From assembly GCA_022820725.1 (NCBI GenBank), contig JAJEFA010000008.1, positions 1 to 56,980 on the forward strand: 56,980 nucleotides of DNA, written 5' to 3'. Every line of letters starts with the position of its first letter. The stretch's first letter is position 1. Positions 23,580 through 32,211 of the stretch are shown in pieces. The notes beneath the pieces are model-generated. The model did no database searches, had not been told where the DNA came from, and worked only from the letters and a program-made list of their open reading frames with translations. The position numbers were made by a program, and so were the translations under genes. Origin of the DNA: Candidatus Binatia bacterium. GTDB taxonomy: Bacteria; Desulfobacterota; Binatia; Bin18.

Positions 23580-25577
23580 CTATACCGGCCGCGTGCTCAT
23601 GGGTTCGGTGGAAAGCGTCAGCCCACGTCCCTCACGCATTTTGGTGAGCACGTGCTCCACCACCGTTCCATAGTGAATACCGACAATGGACAATTCAAGA
23701 GCCTTCACGAGGTGTGACCCTGGAAACTGAAACAGGGCACGTTTCGTATGCAAATACTCGCGGGCGGCTTCATAGACCGATTGGGCTTCGGCGCGTGGCA
23801 GAACGCCCTGGGCAACCGCTTCTCGCACGCGTTGGACAAAATCCTGGACTTCGGTCAGACCCATGTCGGGCCGGCAGCGCACCAAAGCATCCTGGGCATA
23901 GGACAGCATCTCGGCAAACCGCTTCGCATCTTGCCCGTCCAACTCGATATAATTCTTAGCCGCGGCCCCCATCTTGTCCCAATAGGAACCCAGATTCCGG
24001 GTCTCCGAGTGGATATCCCGCAGGAATTGTCGGTCAAGCTGAACGGCGCGCCTGAGCAGATGGAAGTAGCCCCGCTGTTCCTTCGTCCACAATCCGCCCA
24101 AGCCCTGCCTGGCAAACGAGCGCAACGCCGCCAAGACCTGGCCCATATCAAGATGGCTGTTCGTAAAAATATGGGTATCCAGACGACCTATCAGGCGCTC
24201 CGCCCGTCCATACATGGCCTGCTGGCTGAATAGGGACTCCAGGATATGGAGAAAGCCGCTCTGCAAATTATCGGCGCCCATCAGGGGCTTGAACTGGACG
24301 GTGTCGTCAACATTATTACATGCCAGCTCCGCTTCGAGCAGACGGCCCTGCTCTTTCAATTCGACATACAGCGGGGTATGCGGCAGCGGGGTCAAGGTGC
24401 CGGTCATGGCCGAGAAGACCCCATTCTTTTCGACAAAGTCTACAATATTGTCAGCCGTCTGTCGGGTATCGGTATCGGCCCCAAAGATAAAGCCGGCCTG
24501 GACCTCAATGCCATTTTTCTGGAGCAAGCCAATCGTATCCTTTGGCGCGGTTTTGATGTTCTGAATCTTATTCATCTGCCGCAGAGCCGCGGGATCGGGA
24601 TTCTCGATGCCCAGGAAGACGGTGGCAAACCCGGCCTGCTGCATCAGGGGCACCAGATAGGCCAGCGACTCCTTGCCCAGGTCGATACTCGCCTGGGTAA
24701 AAAATTCAAAGGGATAGTCGTGCTGACGCTGGAATTCCGTCATCGCGTCCAGGATCTCTTCCATGGCCTTGGGTTCGGACACGAAATTATCGTCAACCGT
24801 GAACACCCCGCCCCGAAAGCCGGTGTCATAGATGGCTTGTAATTCCCGCGTGACATCGGTTCCCCCCTTTGCCCGGGGGAATCCGCCGTTGAACTGAATG
24901 ATGTCACAGAAATTACACCGAAAGCGGCAGCCGGCGGTTGTTTGCAACATCAAGGCGCGGTAGTGACCGACATCAATCAAATCCCAGCGCGGGCTGGGCA
25001 GACCGTCAAAGGGTTCGAAAATTGAACGGTCCTGGAGATACTTGCGGGATGCCTCGGGTTCGTTGAGGACTCGTTCGGGAATGAAGAGAAAGGGGGACGC
25101 GTCGCTATGTGTGGGGGTTTCCTCCAGGCGACGGTTCAGCTCGGCAATCCACGGACTCGCCTCTCCCCAGACCAGGTAGTCGAGACCTCGATGCAGCACC
25201 GCATCCTGCTCGTTCCGCGGGTCCATAATGGAGCTGCGATAGGTCGAGGCCAGGGGCCCGCCAAGAACCCAGGGGGTGTCCGTACCGTGGGCCGGTCCTT
25301 TGAGAAGCTCAACGAGGGAGTCGCGTTGGACATTCATCGCCCCGGCAAAGACAGTGTCGCTGTCCTGGATTTTTTTTCGGAGCTGCTGAGACGAGAGTCG
25401 CCCGACATTCAGATCAACCAGTTCAAATTCCCATTCATCCTGTGGCATCAGGGCCGCGAAGGTCAGGAGCCCAAGGGGTGGGAACGGAGCTTTGCGCCGG
25501 ATGTATTTCATCACATACTTAAAGCTCCAAAAGGAGTCAGCCGGGAATTCCGGCGCAACCAGCAGTCCCTTTTTCAT
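23580..25577 (-). CDS. B12-binding radical SAM protein (DUF4070 type, HpnP-like)
   Basis: A 665-residue protein. Residues 1-150 are the cobalamin-binding-like domain (VAPEFPADSFWSFKYV; PPLGLLTFAALMP; VDLNVGRLS). The radical-SAM domain carries the 4Fe-4S motif Cys217-x3-Cys221-x2-Cys224 in TTAGCRFRCNFCDI. The C-terminal part resembles DUF4070. The layout is that of class B radical SAM methylases such as the hopanoid C-2 methylase HpnP, but no hopanoid gene is nearby and no substrate can be assigned. ATG follows AAAGGGGCATCGAT. The DUF2889 gene follows directly, suggesting a joint function. Confidence 0.88.
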   Translation of the reverse strand: MKKGLLVAPEFPADSFWSFKYVMKYIRRKAPFPPLGLLTFAALMPQDEWEFELVDLNVGRLSSQQLRKKIQDSDTVFAGAMNVQRDSLVELLKGPAHGTDTPWVLGGPLASTYRSSIMDPRNEQDAVLHRGLDYLVWGEASPWIAELNRRLEETPTHSDASPFLFIPERVLNEPEASRKYLQDRSIFEPFDGLPSPRWDLIDVGHYRALMLQTTAGCRFRCNFCDIIQFNGGFPRAKGGTDVTRELQAIYDTGFRGGVFTVDDNFVSEPKAMEEILDAMTEFQRQHDYPFEFFTQASIDLGKESLAYLVPLMQQAGFATVFLGIENPDPAALRQMNKIQNIKTAPKDTIGLLQKNGIEVQAGFIFGADTDTRQTADNIVDFVEKNGVFSAMTGTLTPLPHTPLYVELKEQGRLLEAELACNNVDDTVQFKPLMGADNLQSGFLHILESLFSQQAMYGRAERLIGRLDTHIFTNSHLDMGQVLAALRSFARQGLGGLWTKEQRGYFHLLRRAVQLDRQFLRDIHSETRNLGSYWDKMGAAAKNYIELDGQDAKRFAEMLSYAQDALVRCRPDMGLTEVQDFVQRVREAVAQGVLPRAEAQSVYEAAREYLHTKRALFQFPGSHLVKALELSIVGIHYGTVVEHVLTKMREGRGLTLSTEPMSTRPV

Positions 25578-25669
25578 ATCGATGCCCCTTTGCTACCATG
25601 CGGTATTTGGTGACCCGAGGTAGCCCACATAATCAGAGCAAGTGAGATATTCAGGTGATTCATGCTTCT

Positions 25670-25918
25670 TCACGGCACGAGTCCATAATGAGAGCCCATA
25701 TACACACAAAAGATCATCTTGAAGAAGGGGATCATCTCATCGGGTGTAAGTCCCGGTATATTATCCCCATGTTGCTTTTCAAGGCACTGCCACGCTTCCA
25801 GGCTCATCTCTGGCTTAGGATTCCGGTCGTTAAATTCCCCAAGCCTCTCAGCTAGGTCTTCGGCAAAGGCATCCGCCCGCAGGGAGAGTTCTTTGTCTTG
25901 TATCGTCGGGATTTCCAT
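25670..25918 (-). CDS. Hypothetical protein (82 aa)
   Basis: An 82-residue acidic protein I do not recognise: LSLRADAFAEDLAERLGEF is a likely helix, followed by a more hydrophobic C-terminus (MIPFFKMIFCVYMGSHYG). No signal peptide. A strong site AAGGAGAAAG lies 7 bases before the ATG, which supports a real gene. It is the last of three small minus-strand genes (25670-26554), spaced 17 and 10 bases, which look like one transcript. Confidence 0.6.
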   Translation of the reverse strand: MEIPTIQDKELSLRADAFAEDLAERLGEFNDRNPKPEMSLEAWQCLEKQHGDNIPGLTPDEMIPFFKMIFCVYMGSHYGLVP

Positions 25919-25935
25919 TGAACTTTCTCCTTACT

Positions 25936-26247
25936 TCAAGGAGTGCTCATTTCGTTCCAGGAATCATCTAGCATATATCGGGCCAGAGCATAAGCAAAGG
26001 TCGGATAAAACACTGGATTTGCATGGGGCTTTGCTGCACATAGGGTATTGAAAAGAGTCGTACTTTGCAGAGCTACTGCTAGCGGTCTTTCCATGTCAGC
26101 CTCTGCGGGGACGGTCCCTCCATGATTCAAAAGAGCTTGGTAAACAATTTTTCCAACTTCAATGAATTTAGTCCTATTTTTCATATAATCCGTCAAAAAG
26201 CTACGACTCTTGAGTGTCTGAAGATCCGTTGCAGTCGTGAATGCCAT
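25936..26247 (-). CDS. Hypothetical protein (103 aa)
   Basis: A 103-residue protein without a family I know. It contains SFLTDYMKNRTKFIEVGKIVYQALLNHGG and a C-terminal FYPTFAYALARYMLDDSW. ATG 26247 is preferred to an upstream TTG (26277) because that one overlaps the preceding gene; the upstream AACAGGG is a weak ribosome site. Middle gene of the three-gene set with the membrane protein. Confidence 0.55.
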   Translation of the reverse strand: MAFTTATDLQTLKSRSFLTDYMKNRTKFIEVGKIVYQALLNHGGTVPAEADMERPLAVALQSTTLFNTLCAAKPHANPVFYPTFAYALARYMLDDSWNEMSTP

Positions 26248-26257
26248 CCCTGTTCTT

Positions 26258-26554
26258 TCATTCCATCTTATACGCAAGACCGACAGTGAAAATCATGAGA
26301 GCCACAAAGCAGCAGACAATCAGCCATGTAGAAAAACCGACTTCCGCGCGATAGCTCGTGAAGGCGGCAAGCCCGGTAAGAATAACTAGGACAAAGGCTA
26401 GTGCCCAGCAAAACCGTCGGAGGTCCCTGGTTATAGGGGGGACTGCTGCCGTCTGAAGCATAGCTCCTGCATAGGTTGAGTAGAGAAAACCAAAGACGCC
26501 AAAGGTCAGAGCTGCAACCGTAAAACACCAAGTAAGAATGTCCTTTGCTTCCAT
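26258..26554 (-). CDS. Small inner-membrane protein (98 aa)
   Basis: A 98-residue protein with three predicted membrane segments: about 8-27 (LTWCFTVAALTFGVFGFLYS), about 48-66 (FCWALAFVLVILTGLAAFT) and about 76-94 (STWLIVCCFVALMIFTVGL). No known family. AAGG lies 9 bases before the ATG. It heads the three-gene minus-strand set. Confidence 0.6.
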   Translation of the reverse strand: MEAKDILTWCFTVAALTFGVFGFLYSTYAGAMLQTAAVPPITRDLRRFCWALAFVLVILTGLAAFTSYRAEVGFSTWLIVCCFVALMIFTVGLAYKME

Positions 26555-26584
26555 ATGAGACGCCTTGAGGAGAGGAATTTTTTG

Positions 26585-26671
26585 TAGCAGGCAGACATTC
26601 GAGACACAAGGAGAAGGAGCACCACGCTGGCTTTGTTGCCGGGGATCGAACGGACAGGTATTAAGGCGGCG
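26585..26671 (+). repeat. Direct repeat, copy 1
   Basis: 87 bases matching 27887-27972 with about 14 mismatches and one extra base. The pair brackets the minus-strand amidohydrolase gene (26703-27854). In the plus frame copy 1 reads HKEKEHHAGFVAGDRTDRY and copy 2 reads HKEKDHCAGFIAGDETNWY. This copy is followed by a stop after a one-base insertion. Confidence 0.75.
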
Positions 26672-26702
26672 GGATCGTTACCGCCCCTTTGTGTAGCCCA
26701 CG

Positions 26703-27854
26703 TTATGCCTCTGGAGGAGAGAACCCAAAGAGCCTCGCAGCATTATCCCGCGTCAATTGACGGCGTTCGTCCGCAGGTACCCCGGCAAACATCTTCTCCA
26801 GGAACTCCATCGATTTCGGCCACGTCGATTCCGAGTGTGGGAAGTCGTTGCCCCACAGCATGGTGTCCATGCCGATCCGGTGTCGCAGCAGAACGCCAAC
26901 CTCATCTTCCTGAAACACCGCAAACATATTTCGACGCCAGTAGTGACTCGGCAGCATACCGTCTTTGGATTTGAACTTCGCATACACCGGGCGGTCCGTA
27001 TACGTATAATCCATCTGCCGCAGCCAGTGCGGAGCCCACGAGACCTCGTGCTCGACTGAGCCAATCTTGAGGCGCGGATAGCGCTCGCACACCCCAGCAA
27101 AAATAATATCGGTCAGCGCATAGCGGACCCAGTAATCTTGAGTGGGCCGGAGTCCGGCTGGCGTGAAGGTCGAAAAACTGATCGAGATCTCACAGCCAGG
27201 CACGTTGGCCCGCTGCGTCGCCAAGTGCATTAAGAGCGGCATGTCCGTCTCTTGGGCAACCGCCCAGAATGGCTCGTACAGGGGATCGCGGTAAGGCCGT
27301 CCGGGCAGCGGGGTGACAGGAATAAATACTCCGGCTAACCCGAGCTCAGCACAGCGCTTGAGCTCGACACTCGCCTGTGCGGGATCATCGACATTGATCA
27401 TGCCAATGCCACGCAGCCGTTTAGGATAGGCGGTACAAAAATCGGCAATCCAGTCGTTATAGGCGGAACAAATGCCGGACAAGAGCTCGCTGTCCTCCAG
27501 GTGGTACCAGAACAGCCCCTGACTCGGCTGCAGCACAGCTCCCCATATGCCATCCATCTCCAACTCGGCAATCATCGCCCGCGGCTCATACGCCCCTTCT
27601 CTCACGTCTTCCCAAATGCTGACAAAATCGATGGTCGAACCGTCATCAAAGCGCCGACCCGCCTGGGTCACGCCGCCGAGAGTGGCGACCTGGGTGTCGC
27701 CAATAAACCACGCGTCCCCGTCTCTGCCATCCTCGGTTTTATAGCGCTTCATCACCGGCGCCCGGTCCAGCAGCTTTGAGGGCATGCCCTTGGTGTAGAG
27801 ATCGGGCGGTTCGACAATATGACTATCACTCGAAATAATGACTGGAGCTACCAT
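26703..27854 (-). CDS. Amidohydrolase family 2 protein (ACMSD-like)
   Basis: A 383-residue PF04909-type metal hydrolase/decarboxylase. The N-terminus is IISSDSHIVEPPDLY (first ligands), LLMHLATQRANVPG lies mid-protein, and LWGNDFPHSESTWP carries the C-terminal conserved Asp. ATG 27854 follows GAGGAGGGACGC; the long in-frame extension to 28118 would overlap the divergent DUF1329 gene and is rejected. Its relative at 14583-15704 shares the DSHxxEPxxLY start and GSDYPH/GNDFPH end. The gene is bracketed by a direct repeat (26585-26671 and 27887-27972), so it may have arrived as a unit or been left by a local duplication. Confidence 0.92.
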   Translation of the reverse strand: MVAPVIISSDSHIVEPPDLYTKGMPSKLLDRAPVMKRYKTEDGRDGDAWFIGDTQVATLGGVTQAGRRFDDGSTIDFVSIWEDVREGAYEPRAMIAELEMDGIWGAVLQPSQGLFWYHLEDSELLSGICSAYNDWIADFCTAYPKRLRGIGMINVDDPAQASVELKRCAELGLAGVFIPVTPLPGRPYRDPLYEPFWAVAQETDMPLLMHLATQRANVPGCEISISFSTFTPAGLRPTQDYWVRYALTDIIFAGVCERYPRLKIGSVEHEVSWAPHWLRQMDYTYTDRPVYAKFKSKDGMLPSHYWRRNMFAVFQEDEVGVLLRHRIGMDTMLWGNDFPHSESTWPKSMEFLEKMFAGVPADERRQLTRDNAARLFGFSPPEA

Positions 27855-27886
27855 GCGTCCCTCCTCAGTGCATGTGAGCCGACACC

Positions 27887-27972
27887 TAGCAGGCAAACGT
27901 TCGGGACACAAGGAGAAGGACCACTGCGCTGGCTTCATTGCTGGAGATGAAACGAACTGGTATAAGGCGGCG
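27887..27972 (+). repeat. Direct repeat, copy 2
   Basis: Second copy of the repeat at 26585-26671. It lies upstream of the DUF1329 gene, between the divergent starts of the amidohydrolase and that gene. Confidence 0.75.
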
Positions 27973-28035
27973 TTATCGGTCGGCGGTCCGGTCGGTTTGA
28001 CGGACCAGGGAAACCGCCGGCCAGCAGGGGGAAGT

Positions 28036-29283
28036 ATGCGAAAATTACTCTGGGTTTTGAGCGTCTGCGGCTTGCTCTGGTCGTCGTCTGCCTGGGCGGA
28101 GATGTCCGCTACAGCCATACAGGCGATGTTTCATCCCTATGCCAACGGCAAGCCGTCGGTGGAGGGCCTGGCTCCCGGAACGAAGATCGGACCAGATTCG
28201 TGGCAGGCAGCCCAGGATTATCTGCCGGTCGAAATCCTCGACAGGATCAAAGCCGGTGAGTTTGCGTTTGAAGTCCGGGAAACAACCGACCTGCCGGTGA
28301 GCGACGCCTATATCACGGCCACACAGAACCACGCCGAACACGTGCAACTTGGCGCCGACGGCGAACTCGGCGGCTATGTGGCCGGCATGCCCTTCCCCAT
28401 TCTCGACCCGGCCGATGAACAAGCCGGCCTCAAAGCGGCGTGGAATTATCGCCACCGCGACTTTGGCAATATCATGCAGGTGTGGAATACGTTTCGCCTC
28501 ATAGAGGAATCCGGGTCCATCAATCGGGAGATCGAAAACTATTATGTCGTGGCCTTCGGCATGCATCGACCGCCAACGGATGGCCCCGACCCCAACATCT
28601 GGCAGGAAGAGGGCTTGCTGTATAAGGAATATTACCACATCACCGCGCCGTTTGATCTGAAAAATACGATCAGTCTGAAGCATCGTCATATCCGTGACCA
28701 GGCCAAGGATGACGACTGGGTCTATTCCCCGGCTGGACGCAAGATTCGCAAGATCATTGTGAAACACGAAGATGCTGCGCTCGACTCGGGCATGCTGAAC
28801 GACGACTACTTTGGCTTCTCCGGTTATATCCGCAGCTATACGTGGAAGTTGGTGGGCATACAGACGCTCCTGGCGCCGGTCGGTGTCCAGGCGGTAAAAA
28901 CGACCTTTGGCGGGCGCGGCGGCTGGTATCCGGTCGATCCCTGGGAGTTGCGCGAGATGGTGGTCCTTGAAGGGGTACCAAAGGCCGACGATCATCCGTA
29001 TGGCAAACGCGTCCTGTATATCGATCGCCAGATGTTTGTGCCCGTTTATACGCTCATGTATGACCGCGCCGGGGCGCATATCAAGACCCTGTTCGAGCTG
29101 TACGGAAACCCGAAATTCAATCCCGGCAACGAACAGGTACGCGTGCCGGTGTGGACCGGTGAGACCATGATTGACTATCAGAACGCGTTTGGGTCGGTTA
29201 CAGAACTGACCAAAATTATCTACAATGAACCCATGCCTGCCGACTTTTTCAATCTCAACAAGATTGTCGCCAGAGGACGCTAG
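28036..29283 (+). CDS. DUF1329 outer-membrane-associated protein
   Basis: A 415-residue exported protein of the DUF1329 family (LolB-like fold by annotation). The signal peptide is LLWVLSVCGLLWSSSAWAEM (cleavage AWA-E, about residue 22). Family blocks include AGMPFPILDPADEQAGLKAAWN, DDDWVYSPAGRKIRKI, DDYFGFSGYIRSYTW and WELREMVVLEGVPKADDHPYGKRVLYID. ATG 28036 follows GGGGGAAGT. A DUF1302 beta-barrel gene follows 71 bases downstream, the usual partner, and the pair is thought to serve transport of hydrophobic compounds; function is not proven. A second DUF1329 protein is at 54113-55456. Confidence 0.9.
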   Translation: MRKLLWVLSVCGLLWSSSAWAEMSATAIQAMFHPYANGKPSVEGLAPGTKIGPDSWQAAQDYLPVEILDRIKAGEFAFEVRETTDLPVSDAYITATQNHAEHVQLGADGELGGYVAGMPFPILDPADEQAGLKAAWNYRHRDFGNIMQVWNTFRLIEESGSINREIENYYVVAFGMHRPPTDGPDPNIWQEEGLLYKEYYHITAPFDLKNTISLKHRHIRDQAKDDDWVYSPAGRKIRKIIVKHEDAALDSGMLNDDYFGFSGYIRSYTWKLVGIQTLLAPVGVQAVKTTFGGRGGWYPVDPWELREMVVLEGVPKADDHPYGKRVLYIDRQMFVPVYTLMYDRAGAHIKTLFELYGNPKFNPGNEQVRVPVWTGETMIDYQNAFGSVTELTKIIYNEPMPADFFNLNKIVARGR

Positions 29284-29354
29284 CGGCTCCGGTGGAGAGG
29301 TTGGCGGGTGCGCTTCGCTCGACCTCTCGCTTTCCCACTCAACCCCGTTTCGTT

Positions 29355-31067
29355 ATGAACATATTTGATTACAAGGCTCGCTTACGGTCCAGCTGTATTT
29401 TCATCGCGCTGTGCGTACTGACCCTTGCCCTCCCCTTTTCCTTCGCCCGTGCGGACTTCACCTATGGTGACCTTTCCCTGTCCGGCAATCTGCAAACGCA
29501 GCAGATCTTTCGTCATCCAGAACCGGACAAATGGTCGATCATTCAGCAACGCAACGTCCTGCGGGCGCGCGTGGAATATGACTGGATCAAAAATGGCCAG
29601 GCGTTCGGTCGCTTCTCCCTGCCGGGCATAGACTACGCCCACTTTGTCGGTCTGTACCGGGGCGTGTATGACAGCGTCTACGATTTTCAGCCCGGTCCCC
29701 GCCAAGACGTGTTTCCCTATCGCGGCCGGGCCGGTCGGGATGGAAAATTGTCCGACCTCTCTCACAAAGCGGCTCACGCCCTGCGCTTTGAGAGCACATT
29801 TCGCGAAGTCTTCACTGACCTGGAGTTTGCCAAGATACCTCTGTCCTTGCGCATTGGTCGTCAAATGGTGGTGTGGGGCGAGTCTGACAACCTGCGTATG
29901 CTTGACCGCACCAACGCGCTGGATACCACCTGGCACGGGGGCGGCGTCGGTCAGGAAACCTGGGACGACCTGCGTATCCCGTACTGGATGATACGTGCCA
30001 CCTATCGTTTTGGGCGGATTGGGGATTTGAGCGATGTGTATACTGAGTCCTATTGGGTGCCTGGACTGTGGGTGCCGCTCAAGTTTGGCTTCTCTCCGGG
30101 TCGGCCCTGGAGTTCGCCGAGTGCGAATCCGTTTGTGGGGAGTCCGACCGGTGGCAACTTCAAGCTCCTCAACCGCACGGTCCTGGGCCGACGGGGCAAC
30201 TACAGCAAAAGCATCGATGAGAACAGCCAAGTCGGCTTCCGCCTGGGCGCGACCATGCCGCAGGGCGTGACCGTAACGCTGAACTATCTGTATCAACGCA
30301 CGGCCCACGATGACGGCGTCAACACCTCCGCTCTGCGCGGCCTCAACCAGTGTCGGCTCGGCTCGGCCGAATGCGAGACCATAGCGGATATGGCGCGCAG
30401 TAATAGTGCCCTGCTAGGGCGCGGTATTCTGCCGGCTGAAGCCTACTATCCCTACACTCACGCGGTCGGCATCTCCGCCAGCTATGCGGACGATGACTAT
30501 ACCGAGGGCGTGTGGCGCATGGAAACGATTTACGAGTTCGGCAAGCCCTTTGCGGATAAACGCAAGCCCATTATGATTCTGGATGAGAGCGAGCGACCCA
30601 TAGAGAGCGGTTTTCTCGGGATCCAGAAGAGCGATGTCTGGCAGGCGTTTATCGGCTTTGACCGGCCGACCTGGATTCGCACCCTCAACCGCCGCTCCAC
30701 GTTTTTCCTGACCTCGCAGGTCTTCTGGCAATATATTCCGACCAGCACGTCCCGTTTTCAGGGACAGATTTCAGCCACGGATAAAGTCCGCAATTGGGAA
30801 GCCGTCGGCACGATTGCCGCCAGCACCACCTATATGCGGGGCAAACTCCTGCCGGTGGCCTTCTTTGTCATTGACCCGATCAACCGCTACAGCTCCCAGT
30901 TCGGCTGGGTGGTGGATTACTATATTACTCCCCGGCTGATCTTCCGGCTCGCCCAGAATTATTTCTTCGTGCCCGGCTTCGGCGGTCAGGTGGACGAGAG
31001 CTGGGGTTTGGGCGGGCTGTACCGCAAGCGGGACGAGACCGTTGTACGGATGACGTATCAATTTTAG
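29355..31067 (+). CDS. DUF1302 outer-membrane beta-barrel protein
   Basis: A 570-residue exported barrel of the DUF1302 family. The signal peptide is SSCIFIALCVLTLALPFSFA (cleavage ARA-D, about residue 33). The hallmark RIGRQMVVWGESDNLRMLDR sits about 180 residues in, and the chain ends in the barrel-type VVRMTYQF. ATG 29355 is chosen because the signal peptide begins there; no clear ribosome site precedes it, and an in-frame GTG at 29292 has a GGTGGAGAGG context, so the true start is uncertain. Paired with DUF1329 upstream, it probably forms an uptake channel for large or hydrophobic substrates. Confidence 0.88.
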   Translation: MNIFDYKARLRSSCIFIALCVLTLALPFSFARADFTYGDLSLSGNLQTQQIFRHPEPDKWSIIQQRNVLRARVEYDWIKNGQAFGRFSLPGIDYAHFVGLYRGVYDSVYDFQPGPRQDVFPYRGRAGRDGKLSDLSHKAAHALRFESTFREVFTDLEFAKIPLSLRIGRQMVVWGESDNLRMLDRTNALDTTWHGGGVGQETWDDLRIPYWMIRATYRFGRIGDLSDVYTESYWVPGLWVPLKFGFSPGRPWSSPSANPFVGSPTGGNFKLLNRTVLGRRGNYSKSIDENSQVGFRLGATMPQGVTVTLNYLYQRTAHDDGVNTSALRGLNQCRLGSAECETIADMARSNSALLGRGILPAEAYYPYTHAVGISASYADDDYTEGVWRMETIYEFGKPFADKRKPIMILDESERPIESGFLGIQKSDVWQAFIGFDRPTWIRTLNRRSTFFLTSQVFWQYIPTSTSRFQGQISATDKVRNWEAVGTIAASTTYMRGKLLPVAFFVIDPINRYSSQFGWVVDYYITPRLIFRLAQNYFFVPGFGGQVDESWGLGGLYRKRDETVVRMTYQF

Positions 31068-31124
31068 CTGTTATACAATGGAGAGAGTACGCGATAGAGG
31101 AAGCGTAACGGGGAGAACGTTGCC

Positions 31125-32147
31125 ATGAGTACAGCACCAGAGACAGTTACAGAAACCTTACAGACCGGCTTGGTCAGTGATGCTCAAAGTAGCACGGGGA
31201 TTCCAGTTCTCGATGTAGGAAATTATCTCTCCGGCGTCCCAGGGGCGTGTGAACAACTAGCGCCTGTCCTTTCCCAAGCCTTGACGCAGGTTGGCTTTTT
31301 CTACCTGGTTGGCCACAATATTCCCCGCGCAGTTATCGATGGGGTGTTTCAGGAGGCCAAGCGATTTCTTTCTCTCCCTCTGGAACAGAAGAATACAATC
31401 AAACTCAACGATGTTTTTGTTGGCTATATGGGAGATAGACAACAACTCGGCCGCACCTCAGAGTACTACGAGGGTCACACCAAGCCAGATCGGGTTGAGG
31501 CATTCTTTATGCAGCGAGATCGATCTCCTTTTGAACTGCCATTTCCCAACCAATGGCCGGAAGGCTTACCGGGCTATCGGGAAACCTTGATCGAGTTTTT
31601 CGAGGCTATGGAGGATCTCTCCATTAAGTTGCTGCCACTGTTTGCCACGGCTCTGTCTCTCCCCTCGGACTATTTCGATCCGTTCTTTCCAAAATATCGC
31701 AATATTGCCTTCCAGCGCCTTTCTCACTACCCGGCCGACCCTTTGGAGGAGGGCCAGTATAATTCCTCACCGCATACAGACGGTACATTCCTGACCCTTC
31801 TCGCAACAACTGATGTGCCAGGGCTGGAAATTAAGCCGAAAGAGCAGGACTGGATTCGTGCTCCAGCCTGGCCGGAAGCCTTTCTGGTCAATTCGGGCGA
31901 TCTTCTCACTCGCTGGTCCAACGGCCGCATCCTGTCCACACCACACCGAGTACGCAATTTGTCAGGCCAAGATCGCTACTCTATACCCTTCTTTTTTCTC
32001 CCCAGCCCAGACACAGTGATTGAATGTCTGCCAACCTGCCGCGAGGTGAACAACCCACCCCAGAACGAACCCATAACTACCCAGGAATATCTCCGCTGGT
32101 ATTTGGAACAGAATTTTACTCAGTACGGGAAGTTCGAACACGACTGA
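31125..32147 (+). CDS. 2-oxoglutarate/Fe(II) oxygenase of the isopenicillin N synthase type
   Basis: A 340-residue IPNS/2OG-Fe(II) oxygenase. The N-terminal DIOX_N-like domain contains VLDVGNYL and VGFFYLVGHNIP. The metal triad is His217 and Asp219 (SPHTDGTF) with His274 (STPHRV), and Arg284-x-Ser286 binds 2-oxoglutarate. Typical reactions are hydroxylation, desaturation or ring formation on small acids and amino acids. ATG follows GGGGAGAACGTTGCC. It stands alone after the DUF1302 gene, 57 bases downstream, so cotranscription with the DUF1329/DUF1302 pair is possible. Confidence 0.92.
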   Translation: MSTAPETVTETLQTGLVSDAQSSTGIPVLDVGNYLSGVPGACEQLAPVLSQALTQVGFFYLVGHNIPRAVIDGVFQEAKRFLSLPLEQKNTIKLNDVFVGYMGDRQQLGRTSEYYEGHTKPDRVEAFFMQRDRSPFELPFPNQWPEGLPGYRETLIEFFEAMEDLSIKLLPLFATALSLPSDYFDPFFPKYRNIAFQRLSHYPADPLEEGQYNSSPHTDGTFLTLLATTDVPGLEIKPKEQDWIRAPAWPEAFLVNSGDLLTRWSNGRILSTPHRVRNLSGQDRYSIPFFFLPSPDTVIECLPTCREVNNPPQNEPITTQEYLRWYLEQNFTQYGKFEHD

Positions 32148-32211
32148 GATGTCATTACGGTTGCGGCACCAATGCCTGAGCCTGCGCCCGTAAAGATATA
32201 ATCCCGACCCA

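Noticed and set aside
26640..26665. A tRNA-like T-arm (GATCGAAC) in direct repeat copy 1
   Set aside because: The flanking bases do not form a 5 bp stem, there is no acceptor or anticodon arm, and copy 2 changes the loop.
26703..28118. A 471-residue form of the amidohydrolase
   Set aside because: The extension lies over the start of the DUF1329 gene, and the family start (DSHIVEP) begins just after ATG 27854.
28045..29079. A 344-residue minus ORF over the DUF1329 gene
   Set aside because: It lies opposite a gene with a clear signal peptide and family blocks, and has no recognisable domain or ribosome site.
29382..30308. A 308-residue minus ORF over the DUF1302 gene
   Set aside because: Antisense shadow of a barrel gene. 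Composition and lack of a domain argue against coding.
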